A DNA stretch of 32,013 nucleotides, taken from NCBI GenBank assembly GCA_013151775.1, contig JAADHO010000300.1:1-32013 (forward strand), read 5' to 3'. The DNA is from Deltaproteobacteria bacterium. GTDB lineage: Bacteria > Myxococcota_A > Polyangia > Polyangiales > Houyiibacteriaceae. The position numbers were made by a program, and so were the translations under genes. Position 1 is the first letter of the stretch, and each line of letters opens with the position of its first letter. This document shows positions 17,760 through 25,748 of this stretch, one piece after another. Under the pieces are notes generated by a model. That model ran no database searches, was not told the DNA's origin, and saw only the letters and a program-made list of their open reading frames with translations.

Positions 17760-17903
17760 GATCCCCGTGGGAATGCGCACGAACGAGCGCTGGCGCGCAG
17801 ACGCTTCCAGAGTATCCTCAATGATCTCAGTCGGCAGGACCGCTCGAAGTGGGTTGGCACTGGCGTTGCTTACAGACATGATCAACTTCCTACCGAGGCT
17901 CCC

Positions 17904-18809
17904 ATGACTCGCCTGACCCGACTCGCGCTCGTACTCCCCTTCGCCGCTCTCTTCGCCCTCCCGCAGATGGCTCGGGCCCAATGCGCCGAGGGAGACATCT
18001 TCTGCGCCTCTGCCTCCATCTCCATCGGAGGCGGGCAGCCGGCTCCCCCTCCGGTCCCGAACGCGCGGGTCATCGTCACGACCCGACCGGCGCCCCCGGT
18101 CGCGAACCAGCAGGTCATCATCACGACCCAGCCCGCGCCTCCGCCCCGGGTGATCATTCAAGCCGCGCCGCCTCCCCCGCCTCCGCCGCCCGTAGTGGTG
18201 ATTCGCGCCGCACCGCCTCCCCCGCCGCGCACCGTAATCGTGGTGCGCACGAATCAGCCTCCGCCCCAACAGGTGATCGTGGAGCCGCTGCTCATCTCCA
18301 CGGAGCAGCGCATCGGTGTGCACGGCCACATCGGCGCCATGGTCGGCCCGGACGTTCAGATGGGCGGCTTCACCGGCGCCCTCCGGCTTCGCCCCACCCC
18401 TCACCTCGCCTTCGACCTCGGCCTCGGCGTGTACGCGGGTCAGGACTACAACGGCCGTGACCGCATCGAGGTGCCCGTAACCGTGGACGCGCTGTTCTTC
18501 GTAAACCCGCTGCATCGCATGCAGTTCTATCTGCTGGCCGGCGTCGGCGTCTCGCGAGCTCGCACCCAAGGCTTCGGTGGCTTCGGCGGCGGCTACAGCT
18601 CCCGCAGCTACACACACATCGGCGGAGAACTCGGGCTCGGCCTCGAGTGGCGCCTGAACCCGCACTTCGCCCTCACCTCCGACATCCGCACCTTCCTGCG
18701 GACTCGCGTGGACAGCAACCCGGAACCCGAGTTCGTGAACTCGTCGGGCGAGACGACCAACGTCAGCACGGGCGCGCTCCTGACCTTCGGCGGGACGATC
18801 TACTTCTAG
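17904..18809 (+). CDS. Exported proline-rich protein with OmpA-like beta-barrel
   Basis: 301 residues. Sec signal peptide cleaved after MARA (about residue 25). Residues 45-125 are proline-rich and repetitive (PPPVPNARVIV, PPPPPPPPVVVI, PPPRTVIVV), alternating Pro runs with Val/Ile-rich strands. From about 132 a small eight-stranded-type barrel follows (RIGVHGHIGAMVG, FDLGLGVYAG, FYLLAGVGVS, ELGLGLEWRL), ending in Phe (GGTIYF), consistent with an outer-membrane protein. The proline segment may span or reach across the periplasm; that is inference. ATG with CGAGG about 5 bp upstream. It is preceded by the two GTGAAC dyads. Function unknown. Confidence 0.85.
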   Translation: MTRLTRLALVLPFAALFALPQMARAQCAEGDIFCASASISIGGGQPAPPPVPNARVIVTTRPAPPVANQQVIITTQPAPPPRVIIQAAPPPPPPPPVVVIRAAPPPPPRTVIVVRTNQPPPQQVIVEPLLISTEQRIGVHGHIGAMVGPDVQMGGFTGALRLRPTPHLAFDLGLGVYAGQDYNGRDRIEVPVTVDALFFVNPLHRMQFYLLAGVGVSRARTQGFGGFGGGYSSRSYTHIGGELGLGLEWRLNPHFALTSDIRTFLRTRVDSNPEPEFVNSSGETTNVSTGALLTFGGTIYF

Positions 18810-18842
18810 GGCGCTGGCTACTTCTAGGGCGCTGGCTACTTC
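18800..18842. repeat. 18-bp tandem repeat across a stop codon
   Basis: Two perfect copies of an 18-bp unit (18800-18817, 18818-18835) and 7 bp of a third. The first copy contains the TAG stop of the beta-barrel gene; the second copy repeats it in frame. It also supplies a GGCGC/GCGCC dyad in the gap to the convergent gene. Confidence 0.85.
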
Positions 18843-18854
18843 CGGCGCCGGGGC

Positions 18855-19784
18855 TCAGCCGAAGAGTTTCTTGAAGAAGCCGCCCTCTTTCTTCTCCGGG
18901 TCGTCGTCGTCGTGAGGCTCTGCGTCACCGACCTCGGCGACCGCGGCCGCATCGGCGAGCACGCTGTCCTCGTCGACGCTGAGTTCGATCTCTTCGAGCC
19001 CCACGTCCTCGATCTCCCCGTCGTCGATCAGCAGGTCGAAGTCATCGTCCACATCGAGGGTCTCCACAACCGCCGGTGGGCGTTCGCTTTGGATGGCCGC
19101 GAGGTCATCCGCCGTGAAAAGCCCCGTGGCTTCGCCATCCTCTTCCTCGAAGCCGAACGCCTCGACCTCTTCGTCGACGATGGAATCGAGCTCGAGCTCG
19201 AGGCTCTCCTCGCCCACATCGCTCATCTCTCCGAAGAGGTCATCCGCGTCTAGACCCACGGCCGGAGGCTCGGTGGCGACGGCGATCGCGGGCGCAGGTT
19301 CGCTCGGCACGGGCGGAGGCGGTAGCGCAGACGCGGGCCGAGGCGCGGGTTCGCTCGGCACGGGCGGAGGCGGTAGCGCAGACGCGGGCCGGGGCGCGGG
19401 TTCGCTCGGTATGGGCGGAGGCGGTAACGCAGATGCAGGCCGAGGCGCGGGTTCGCTCGGCACGGGCGGGGGCGGTAGCGCAGACGCGGGTGGCGGAGCG
19501 GCCAGCTCTTCGCTCGGCAGCTCGAGGTCGTCGAGGGAGAGTTCATCCGTGGAGCGTCCAGGCTCCTGCTCTGCGAGGGGAAGCTCCGAATGTGAACTCG
19601 GCGCGGGCGATGGTGGCAGCGCGAGCCCCTCTGCCAGCGACGACAGGGCGGCGTCGATCTCCTCCAGGCTCGTGGATCGCTGCTCGAGCAGACGGGAGAC
19701 GACAGCGCGAGCGGCCTCTTCGTCGACGCCCAGAGCGTCGAGTTGGGCGTCGAGTTGCTCGAGGCGTTCAGCAGAGGCCGGCAT
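18855..19784 (-). CDS. Proline-repeat acidic protein with C-terminal amphipathic tail
   Basis: 309 residues from the ATG at 19784; upstream in-frame codons are arginine-rich and non-coding in character. There is no signal peptide, so it is cytosolic. Residues 1-55 form a predicted helical domain (AERLEQLDAQLDALGV, SLEEIDAALSSLAEGL). A linker with four 17-residue units of the type SALPPPPVPSEPAPRPA follows (about 98-166). The next 120 residues are very acidic (ELELDSIVDEEVEAF, DVDDDFDLLIDDGEIED). The last residues, GGFFKKLFG, form a short hydrophobic-basic tail that could bind membrane or a partner. I do not recognise the family. It is the last of six same-strand genes, 74 bp after the HCCA-like gene. 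Confidence 0.78.
   Translation of the reverse strand: MPASAERLEQLDAQLDALGVDEEAARAVVSRLLEQRSTSLEEIDAALSSLAEGLALPPSPAPSSHSELPLAEQEPGRSTDELSLDDLELPSEELAAPPPASALPPPPVPSEPAPRPASALPPPPIPSEPAPRPASALPPPPVPSEPAPRPASALPPPPVPSEPAPAIAVATEPPAVGLDADDLFGEMSDVGEESLELELDSIVDEEVEAFGFEEEDGEATGLFTADDLAAIQSERPPAVVETLDVDDDFDLLIDDGEIEDVGLEEIELSVDEDSVLADAAAVAEVGDAEPHDDDDPEKKEGGFFKKLFG
19297..19490 (-). repeat. 51-bp tandem repeat, about four copies
   Basis: Units begin at 19297, 19348, 19399 and 19450; each encodes 17 residues rich in Pro, Ala and Ser. The third unit has drifted most. In-frame length means copy number can change without breaking the gene. Confidence 0.9.
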
Positions 19785-19858
19785 GTGTGCGAGAGTGACC
19801 CAAAGGCCACCCTGTGGGCAAGTGAATGCGCGCGACGCGCTCGGGCGAGCGGGGGATC

Positions 19859-21154
19859 TCAGCGCGCGTGAGCGAGCCAGCGTTCGATGGAGGCGATGCG
19901 GTCTTGTCCCCACAGGGCGACCCCGCCCAGGCGCATGCTCGGGACACCCCAGAGGCCCAGCTCGTAGAGTGCGTCACGATTGTCCCGGGCCGCGTCGCGA
20001 AAGCTCTCGTCCTCGAGCGCGGACATCGCCTCGTCCGGGTCGAGCCCGGCGGCCTCGGCCAGCTCTCGCAGCACCGAGTCTCGCGTGAGGTCCTTGGCCT
20101 GAGACCAGATCCCGCGAGACAGCTCGAGCAGAAACACCAGGCCCTTGCCGCGACGCTCCGCCAGATGGTGAACGGCGAGCGCGCGCTCCACGCCCGCACC
20201 CAAGGGATCGCAGACTCGACCGAAGGGCAGGCCGTGCCGCGCCGCCTCGCGCGCCGCGTCCTTGGCGATGTAGAGGATCTTCGTCTTCGGCACGGCCAGG
20301 CCTCGCGTCACCATGGGCAACACGGGACGCACCCGAAGGCGCAGGGGATGGGACTCGGCCAAGGCGGCGAGCCTGTGTAGAGCCAGATAGGAGTAGGGAC
20401 TCCGAACGGAGAAGAAGAGCTCGAGGGAGATCCGCCCGTCCGCGTCGCGGGGAAGCTCCGGCGTGGGCGGGGCCGCGGAGGACGCGAGCGACGCCTCGAG
20501 CTCGACTCCCTCTTCGCGCAAGCGCTGCTCGAGGTGCGGCAGACGGTCCACGCCCCAATACCACTCGCCTCCGTAGTGGAGCATCCCGCCCTGATAGTGC
20601 CCGGCGGATCGCAGGCGCACGTAGTTGGCCTCGAGCATGGGTCCGACGCGCTGCCCCGGCACCGCCCCGAGCTCCCTCGACGCGCTGCGCAGCGCGCTCC
20701 CGTCACCCGCAAAGAGCGCGCTGCCCAGACGCACGGCGGCCTCGAGTTGCGCGCGCCCGGGACGCTCGAGCAGCAGGGACGCGTTGACGGAGCGCACGCG
20801 CGACGGCTCGGGCGCAGGCGTACCCACAGCGAAGTCGAGACCCTGCTCGGCGGCCACATGAGCCGCGTCACGCAAGGCCCAGCTCTCCCGCAGGATGGGC
20901 TCGGGATCGGCGTCCGCCGCGGGTTCGGGGACGATCACCAGTGAGATCTCCACGGGCCAGCTGTCGAGGCGTTTCATCAGCGCCTGCGCCAAGAGCTGAC
21001 TGTGTGGGTCGTCGACGCGATGGAAGAAGGTGAGCCTGCGCGGCCGACGGCTCAGGAAACGACCGGCCCGATGCAGACGTCGCCGGGTACCCGTCCCGGG
21101 CTCGCCCAACCAAGCCGCGATCGCCGCGCCGCGCACCCGAGGAACCAAAGTCAT
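19859..21154 (-). CDS. Tandem HCCA-isomerase/DsbA-like thioredoxin-fold protein
   Basis: 431 residues from the ATG at 21154; the ribosome site is weak. The second half (about 243-431) is a good match to the 2-hydroxychromene-2-carboxylate isomerase/DsbA superfamily: opening strand LELFFSVRSPYSYLA with Ser252-Pro-Tyr-Ser, the cis-proline GVPSM (403-407) and the closing LWGQDRI (414-420). Ser at the position of the DsbA Cys indicates a glutathione-type isomerase or transferase, not a disulfide oxidase. The first half (about 40-230) begins LTFFHRVDDPHSQLLAQAL and looks like a diverged second copy of the fold. No signal peptide. The substrate is unknown. 62 bp after the pilin-like gene. Confidence 0.85.
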   Translation of the reverse strand: MTLVPRVRGAAIAAWLGEPGTGTRRRLHRAGRFLSRRPRRLTFFHRVDDPHSQLLAQALMKRLDSWPVEISLVIVPEPAADADPEPILRESWALRDAAHVAAEQGLDFAVGTPAPEPSRVRSVNASLLLERPGRAQLEAAVRLGSALFAGDGSALRSASRELGAVPGQRVGPMLEANYVRLRSAGHYQGGMLHYGGEWYWGVDRLPHLEQRLREEGVELEASLASSAAPPTPELPRDADGRISLELFFSVRSPYSYLALHRLAALAESHPLRLRVRPVLPMVTRGLAVPKTKILYIAKDAAREAARHGLPFGRVCDPLGAGVERALAVHHLAERRGKGLVFLLELSRGIWSQAKDLTRDSVLRELAEAAGLDPDEAMSALEDESFRDAARDNRDALYELGLWGVPSMRLGGVALWGQDRIASIERWLAHAR

Positions 21155-21216
21155 GTCCCAGGCTAGCCCCCATCGGGTCGACTCTGCAAAGGCCCCGGCG
21201 CCGGTGATTCGCGCGG

Positions 21217-21744
21217 CTATCGTTTTCGGAAGCGGGCGAGCAGCGGGATCGAGGCGAGCATCGCGAGGATCGCGAAGAGCAGAGTCGCCGCGATCTTCCA
21301 CCAGCCTCCTCCGTGATGACCGGCGGACGCGTCCCCGAGGGCGGGCGCGCCGTCGGAGCGAAGAGGTGTGACCCTCCCGGCGCCGGCCTGCAGGCTGCCT
21401 CGCCGAGTCGCCTCGGGATCGCGATCGACCGGCTCACTCGGCGCCTGCTCTGGCGTCGGCGCAGAGGACATCGTGGACGACGCTCCGGGATCCGCCGACG
21501 AACCCGCGGAGCCTGCGCCCGAACCCGCGGAGCCTGCGCCCGCCTTGGAAGCGGCAGCGCTCCCGTTGCGATCGAGCGCGGTGATGCCGCCGCGCGCCTC
21601 CTCGACCTGCTGCCCCACGCTCGCCCCGAAGAAGCGCCAGGTGACGATGCCCACCACCACCACGAGCACCAAGATCAGGATGTACTCCACCGTGGAGAGC
21701 CCGCGCTCGTCGCGGCAGAGCAGGTGGAGCGTGGGACGACTCAT
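21217..21744 (-). CDS. Flp-pilin-like protein with a second C-terminal membrane anchor
   Basis: 175 residues. The N-terminus looks like a type IVb (Flp/Tad) prepilin: a polar leader ending in Gly15, then LSTVEYILILVLVVVVGIV with the expected Glu at +5 and Tyr at +6. A Ser/Ala/Gly linker (60-145) follows, including AGAGSAG units. Unlike normal Flp pilins (about 50-70 residues), it ends with GHHGGGWW, a hydrophobic segment (about 150-169) and a basic end, ARFRKR. This Gly, helix, Arg order recalls GlyGly-CTERM/MYXO-CTERM sorting signals. Its ATG overlaps the radical SAM stop by 4 bp with GAGG upstream, so the two are translationally coupled. No tadA, tadB or prepilin peptidase gene is nearby. 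Assembly into a pilus is not shown. Confidence 0.85.
   Translation of the reverse strand: MSRPTLHLLCRDERGLSTVEYILILVLVVVVGIVTWRFFGASVGQQVEEARGGITALDRNGSAAASKAGAGSAGSGAGSAGSSADPGASSTMSSAPTPEQAPSEPVDRDPEATRRGSLQAGAGRVTPLRSDGAPALGDASAGHHGGGWWKIAATLLFAILAMLASIPLLARFRKR
21500..21541 (-). repeat. 21-bp tandem duplication in the pilin-like gene
   Basis: Two perfect copies of a 21-bp unit (21500-21520, 21521-21541) encode seven residues each of Gly/Ala/Ser linker. In frame. Confidence 0.85.
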
Positions 21745-22916
21745 GAGAGCACCTCGCGCAGCAGGTCGAAGCCATCCACGCCCACGCCGGCGGCCCGCAA
21801 TGGCTCGAGCAGCGCGCGCTCGGTGCGCTCGAAGAAGGCGTCGGTCATCGCCTCTTCTAACCCATGATCCACGTACAGCTGCCGCACGCGATGGATGAAG
21901 TGCATCCTGTCCACGCGCACGGCACGCACCAGAGGCGCCAGGCGCGCGGCCAGCGCCGCGGGATCCATGGGCAGCAGCGGTTGGATCACGGCGAAGGTCG
22001 AGAGCCCCGCGCGCCTCAGCGCCTCCAGAGCAGCGAAGCGCTCGTCGATGGGATCTCCCCCCGGCTCGAAGATGGCGCGCATGCGATCGTCGTCGCTCGG
22101 GATGGACACCCCGACGGCCGCGTGTTCGAAGCGCGCGAGCAGCTCCGCATCCTCCATGACGCGAGCGGCGCGGGTGAGGATCACAGGAGAGAAGCCCGCG
22201 GGGAGCAACACCTCGAGACATTGGCGCGTGATGCGGTAGCGGCGCTCGGGGCCTTGGTAGGGATCCGTCAGGATGGGGCTGAAGCGCACGGGCCCGGGCG
22301 GGAAACGCCTCACCTCTTGGGCCAGGATCTCGGCGGCGTTCACCTTCACGTCGACGTAGCTCCCCCAGGGCATGGAGGGCAGGCCGACGAGTTCGCGGGA
22401 GAAGTCGGCGCGATCCGCCACGTAGCAGAAGTCGCAGCCGATCATGCAGCCCACGTAGGGGTTGATGTAGTACTGCCCGGCGCCCTCGGGGATCAGCACG
22501 CGGCTGACCTGCAGCTCCCGCAGCTCGGCGCGGCGGCTGGTCGCTTGGCGGGTCACGCGGGGCAGCGCGCCCTCGCGCCTGGCGATCACCTTCACCACCT
22601 GCTGCGCCAAGCGACGCTCCATGGGGCTGAGTTCACTCTGGGCGGAGAGCACGCGCCGCACGTGAACGTTGAAGCGTGAGGTGCGCGCCCAGGCCTCCTG
22701 CTCCGGGTCCAGGCGCTCGAGCTCGAAGAGCAAGATGGAGTCGTCGTGGCGCAGCGTCAGGCACAGGCCCTGCTCCGCGTCCCAGCTCACCACCTCCCAG
22801 CGCGCGGAGTCGGGGCGACCCTCGATCAGCGGCGCGAAGAGCGAGTACGCGAGATCCTCCACGTCGCGCCCGAGCGGCGCCTGCATCGCACACCCGTCTG
22901 TGGCCGTGTCCACCAT
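21741..22916 (-). CDS. Radical SAM protein (SPL-like/Rv2578c-like)
   Basis: 391 residues. The central radical SAM domain has the cluster motif Cys157-x3-Cys161-x2-Cys164 in NPYVGCMIGCDFCYV, which binds the 4Fe-4S cluster that cleaves S-adenosylmethionine. Later landmarks SPILTDPYQGPERRY, VILTRAARV and VGVSIPSDDD follow the order seen in the spore-photoproduct-lyase/Rv2578c type of the superfamily. An extra domain of about 140 residues precedes the cluster and has no recognised motif. The substrate is unknown. The ATG at 22916 has a weak ribosome site. It is 36 bp after ribE and overlaps the pilin-like gene, so a modification role toward that product is possible but unproven. Confidence 0.9.
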   Translation of the reverse strand: MVDTATDGCAMQAPLGRDVEDLAYSLFAPLIEGRPDSARWEVVSWDAEQGLCLTLRHDDSILLFELERLDPEQEAWARTSRFNVHVRRVLSAQSELSPMERRLAQQVVKVIARREGALPRVTRQATSRRAELRELQVSRVLIPEGAGQYYINPYVGCMIGCDFCYVADRADFSRELVGLPSMPWGSYVDVKVNAAEILAQEVRRFPPGPVRFSPILTDPYQGPERRYRITRQCLEVLLPAGFSPVILTRAARVMEDAELLARFEHAAVGVSIPSDDDRMRAIFEPGGDPIDERFAALEALRRAGLSTFAVIQPLLPMDPAALAARLAPLVRAVRVDRMHFIHRVRQLYVDHGLEEAMTDAFFERTERALLEPLRAAGVGVDGFDLLREVLS

Positions 22917-22952
22917 GGGCGCAGTGTACCCCAGACGGAGTCGCGACCGGGC

Positions 22953-23567
22953 TCAGCCGAGCTGCCTGCTGGCGAGCACGCGCTCCACCGTGTGCACGAT
23001 GGCCACGGTCTTGGGGTCGAGCTCCACGTTGATGCGCGCGCCGAGGGGCTTGTCGCCCAGACGCGTCAAGCGCAGCGTCTCGGGGATCAAGAAGACGTCG
23101 AAGCTGTCTTCGCCCAGCTCGGCGCCCACCGTGAAGCTCGAGCCGTCGAGGGCGATGAAGCCCTTGGGCAAGATGAAGCGCATCCAGTCCTTCAGAACCT
23201 GCACACGTAGGCGCACCTCGTGACCTTCCACAACGCGCTCGATCAGCCTGCCCGTGCCCGTGACGTGACCCGAGACTTCGTGACCACCTAGCTCGTCTCC
23301 GAAGCGGGCGCTGCGCTCGACGCTGACCTCGAGACCGACCTCGAGCTCCCCGAGGCTGGTCTTGTCGAGCGTCTCTTGGATGGCGTCGAAGTGGGCGACG
23401 CCGTCGGCGAAGCGCGTCACGGTCTGACACACGCCCTCGATGGACACGCTCGCGCCGGGCGAGAGGTCCGCGCCGTAGTCGCCGAGTGTCACGGCGAAGC
23501 GCAAGAGCCCCGGCTCACGCGAGACCTCGACCACCGGAAAGAGCCCACGAGTGATGCCGCTGAACAT
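22953..23567 (-). CDS. ribE: Riboflavin synthase alpha subunit
   Basis: Joins two molecules of 6,7-dimethyl-8-ribityllumazine to give riboflavin. 204 residues, the family length, with the two internal lumazine-binding repeats: SIEGVCQTVT, ETLDKTSLGE and GGHEVSGHVTGTG in the first and early second, then GFIALDGSSFTVGAE and LIPETLRLTRLG. The catalytic Cys in EGVCQT is present. Its end (GARINVELDPKTVAIVH) closely resembles the E. coli protein. The start MFSGITRG at 23567 is the family's usual opening; an in-frame ATG at 23579 is the alternative. It stands apart from any other rib gene, and no FMN riboswitch is visible in the 51-bp gap from the permease gene. Note that E. coli calls this gene ribC. 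Confidence 0.96.
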   Translation of the reverse strand: MFSGITRGLFPVVEVSREPGLLRFAVTLGDYGADLSPGASVSIEGVCQTVTRFADGVAHFDAIQETLDKTSLGELEVGLEVSVERSARFGDELGGHEVSGHVTGTGRLIERVVEGHEVRLRVQVLKDWMRFILPKGFIALDGSSFTVGAELGEDSFDVFLIPETLRLTRLGDKPLGARINVELDPKTVAIVHTVERVLASRQLG

Positions 23568-23618
23568 GAGCCGCAGCATGCCCAATCCGCGACGCTCACG
23601 CCACATGCATGGGACCGC

Positions 23619-25748
23619 TCACACGGGGACGGCCAAGAGGGTCGAGCCTTCGAGGCGCTCCGCCAGGTCGCGCTTCTCGCGCTCGGTCACGCCGTAGTCA
23701 CCGATCATGAAGAGGTGGCCGCGCAGATCGTGGCGCTCGTGGAAGGCCACCAGCGCGTCCATGGCGGCCTGCAGCATCGGTCCGTCCGGCGAGGGGTTGG
23801 GCACGAGCACCAGGAAGGTCTCCACGTCGGGCGTGACCAGCTGGGTCAGCTCGGTGAAGATGCGCACGGCGTTGTTCGGCAGACCCGCCGGCCGCATGCT
23901 GTCCTGAGCGACTCGATACACGCGCTCGGCCGTGACCACCGAGGTCATGTGAAACACGACCAGGCGCTCGAATTTGCGCGAGCGCTTCGCACCGAAGCTG
24001 CGCGCCTTCTGCATGGCACGGCGGATCAAGCGGCCGATGCGCGCGCCTCCCACCGCCACCACCATGGTGTCGTCGCCGGTCTCGAGTTCGGCCTCCTCGA
24101 CCGTCTCGACCACGCGCTGAAAGTAGTTGTGCGCCGTGCGGATCAGCGGGCGATGGTTGTACGCGAGCAGCACGAGACCCACGCCGATGCCCATGCTCAC
24201 GAGCAGCCCCTCGAGGGCGCCGATCTGCTCTGCGTACTGATCGTAGAGGCCGAGCAAGGCCATGCTGAGGAAGGCGAGACCGATGACCGCGGAGATGGGC
24301 ATGCTCACGCCACCGAAGTTGAAGTTCGGCTTGGCCAAGTAGACGCGCCTGTCGCTGGCCTTGAACTTGCGCAGCAGGATGAACGCCAAGACGCCCGAGA
24401 ACATCACCATGCCAAAGCTCGCGCCATACCAGCGCTCGAGCACGGAGGTCTCGGCGCCGGCCTGTCCGCAGAGCAGCAGGATGGCGATCAGCATCATCCA
24501 ATGCACCCGCTCGTAGGAGCCGCGCTCGTTGGTCGCGAGCACGAAGCGTGGCAGCAGGTTGTCGCGCGCCATGGTCACCCACAGACCGCGCGCGCCGGCG
24601 AAGCCCGTGTTGGTGGCGGCGATCAACATCAGCGCCGCGTTCGAGACGATCACGATCTTCCAAATACGGCCGAGCCAGGGCAGGCCGCTGACGCCCGTGA
24701 AGGCCGTCTGTCCGAGGGTCGCGAGCAGATACCCGGACTCGCCCACGAGCTGCTCCGGCTCGAGCACGAGGAAGAGCAAGATCGCCGTGGAGCCGCCCAC
24801 GAGCAGCAGGATGCTGAGCATCCAGCGGTAGATGCGCCGGACGGCGTGGCGAGGATCCGCCAGCTCCTCGGGGATGTTCATCACCGACTCCACACCCGAC
24901 GCGCCGAGGATCGACGAGCCCAGAGCGGCCGGGATCAGCGCGAAACCGAGGGTCGCGAAGCCGGGCAGATGGCTGGTGTGATGTCCCGGCTCGGGCGCGG
25001 GCGGAGGCGGGAGATCCACGCCGTTCATGAAGTGCTCGAGGTGAGCGCCGTGCAGGAAGAGGTAGACGATGCCGGCGAGGATGGTCAGCGCCATGACCAC
25101 CATGTTGACCAAGAAGATCGTCTTGCTGACCTTCACGCTCTCGCTGAGCCCGTAGTTGTTCAGCCGAAAGAGCAGCACCAAGGGCGCGAGCATGACGACC
25201 ACGTGGGCGGGCACGATGGTCGACAGGGCGATCCCGCAGACCGTCGTGACGCCGACCACGCCGACCGTCGCGCGCCACTGACGCGGCATCACCCAGACCC
25301 CGAAGCCGATGGCGGGCACGGCGCTCGCGGCGATGGAGATGGGCACGCTCGCGCCGCCAAAATCCGAGAAGAGCGACATCAAGTAGTCGGAGTAGCTGAG
25401 CAGGCTGACAATCGCCGTGGCGACGTAGGAGAAGGAGATCACCACACCCACGGCGGCCGCCGCCACCGTCGCCCAACGCCCGAAGCGGCTCAGGGCGTAG
25501 CGCGTCATCACATAAGTGCCGCCGTTGGAGAGGGTGAGCAGCACGGCCTCGATGTAGAGCGGCGCGAGCAGGAAGAGCAGCAGGTAGAGCCCGATCTGAA
25601 AGACCGGCGTGGCATAGCCGACGCCCGCGACGATCAACGCCCCCGACGAATAGAAGAGAGACGTGAGCGGATCGGGACCGACCAGGAAGAGACCGTCCTT
25701 CCAGGAGAGCTTCGGCTGCTCGACGTGTGCTTCTGCGGCGGGGGGCAA
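23619..25748 (-). CDS. APC-type permease with C-terminal soluble domain
   Basis: 709 residues. About twelve membrane segments fill residues 20-530, with APC amino-acid/cation permease features: GPDPLTSLFYSSGALIVAGVG at the start and SILGASGVESVMNIPEELADPR (from about 285), a typical loop. The last 151 residues (559-709) are soluble: GGARIGRLIRRAM, RLVVFHMTSVVTAE and GHLFMIGDYGVTE suggest an alpha/beta domain loosely like universal-stress or regulatory domains, possibly sensing a ligand. Substrate unknown. The start is a TTG at 25746-25748, with GAGGAG ideally placed 5 bp before it; no better start keeps the N-terminus. It heads the six-gene minus-strand series and is divergent from the giant gene. 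Confidence 0.87.
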   Translation of the reverse strand: MPPAAEAHVEQPKLSWKDGLFLVGPDPLTSLFYSSGALIVAGVGYATPVFQIGLYLLLFLLAPLYIEAVLLTLSNGGTYVMTRYALSRFGRWATVAAAAVGVVISFSYVATAIVSLLSYSDYLMSLFSDFGGASVPISIAASAVPAIGFGVWVMPRQWRATVGVVGVTTVCGIALSTIVPAHVVVMLAPLVLLFRLNNYGLSESVKVSKTIFLVNMVVMALTILAGIVYLFLHGAHLEHFMNGVDLPPPPAPEPGHHTSHLPGFATLGFALIPAALGSSILGASGVESVMNIPEELADPRHAVRRIYRWMLSILLLVGGSTAILLFLVLEPEQLVGESGYLLATLGQTAFTGVSGLPWLGRIWKIVIVSNAALMLIAATNTGFAGARGLWVTMARDNLLPRFVLATNERGSYERVHWMMLIAILLLCGQAGAETSVLERWYGASFGMVMFSGVLAFILLRKFKASDRRVYLAKPNFNFGGVSMPISAVIGLAFLSMALLGLYDQYAEQIGALEGLLVSMGIGVGLVLLAYNHRPLIRTAHNYFQRVVETVEEAELETGDDTMVVAVGGARIGRLIRRAMQKARSFGAKRSRKFERLVVFHMTSVVTAERVYRVAQDSMRPAGLPNNAVRIFTELTQLVTPDVETFLVLVPNPSPDGPMLQAAMDALVAFHERHDLRGHLFMIGDYGVTEREKRDLAERLEGSTLLAVPV

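Noticed and set aside
23568-23618. FMN riboswitch before ribE
   Set aside because: The gap from the permease stop is only 51 bp, too short for the RFN element, and none of its conserved segments is seen.
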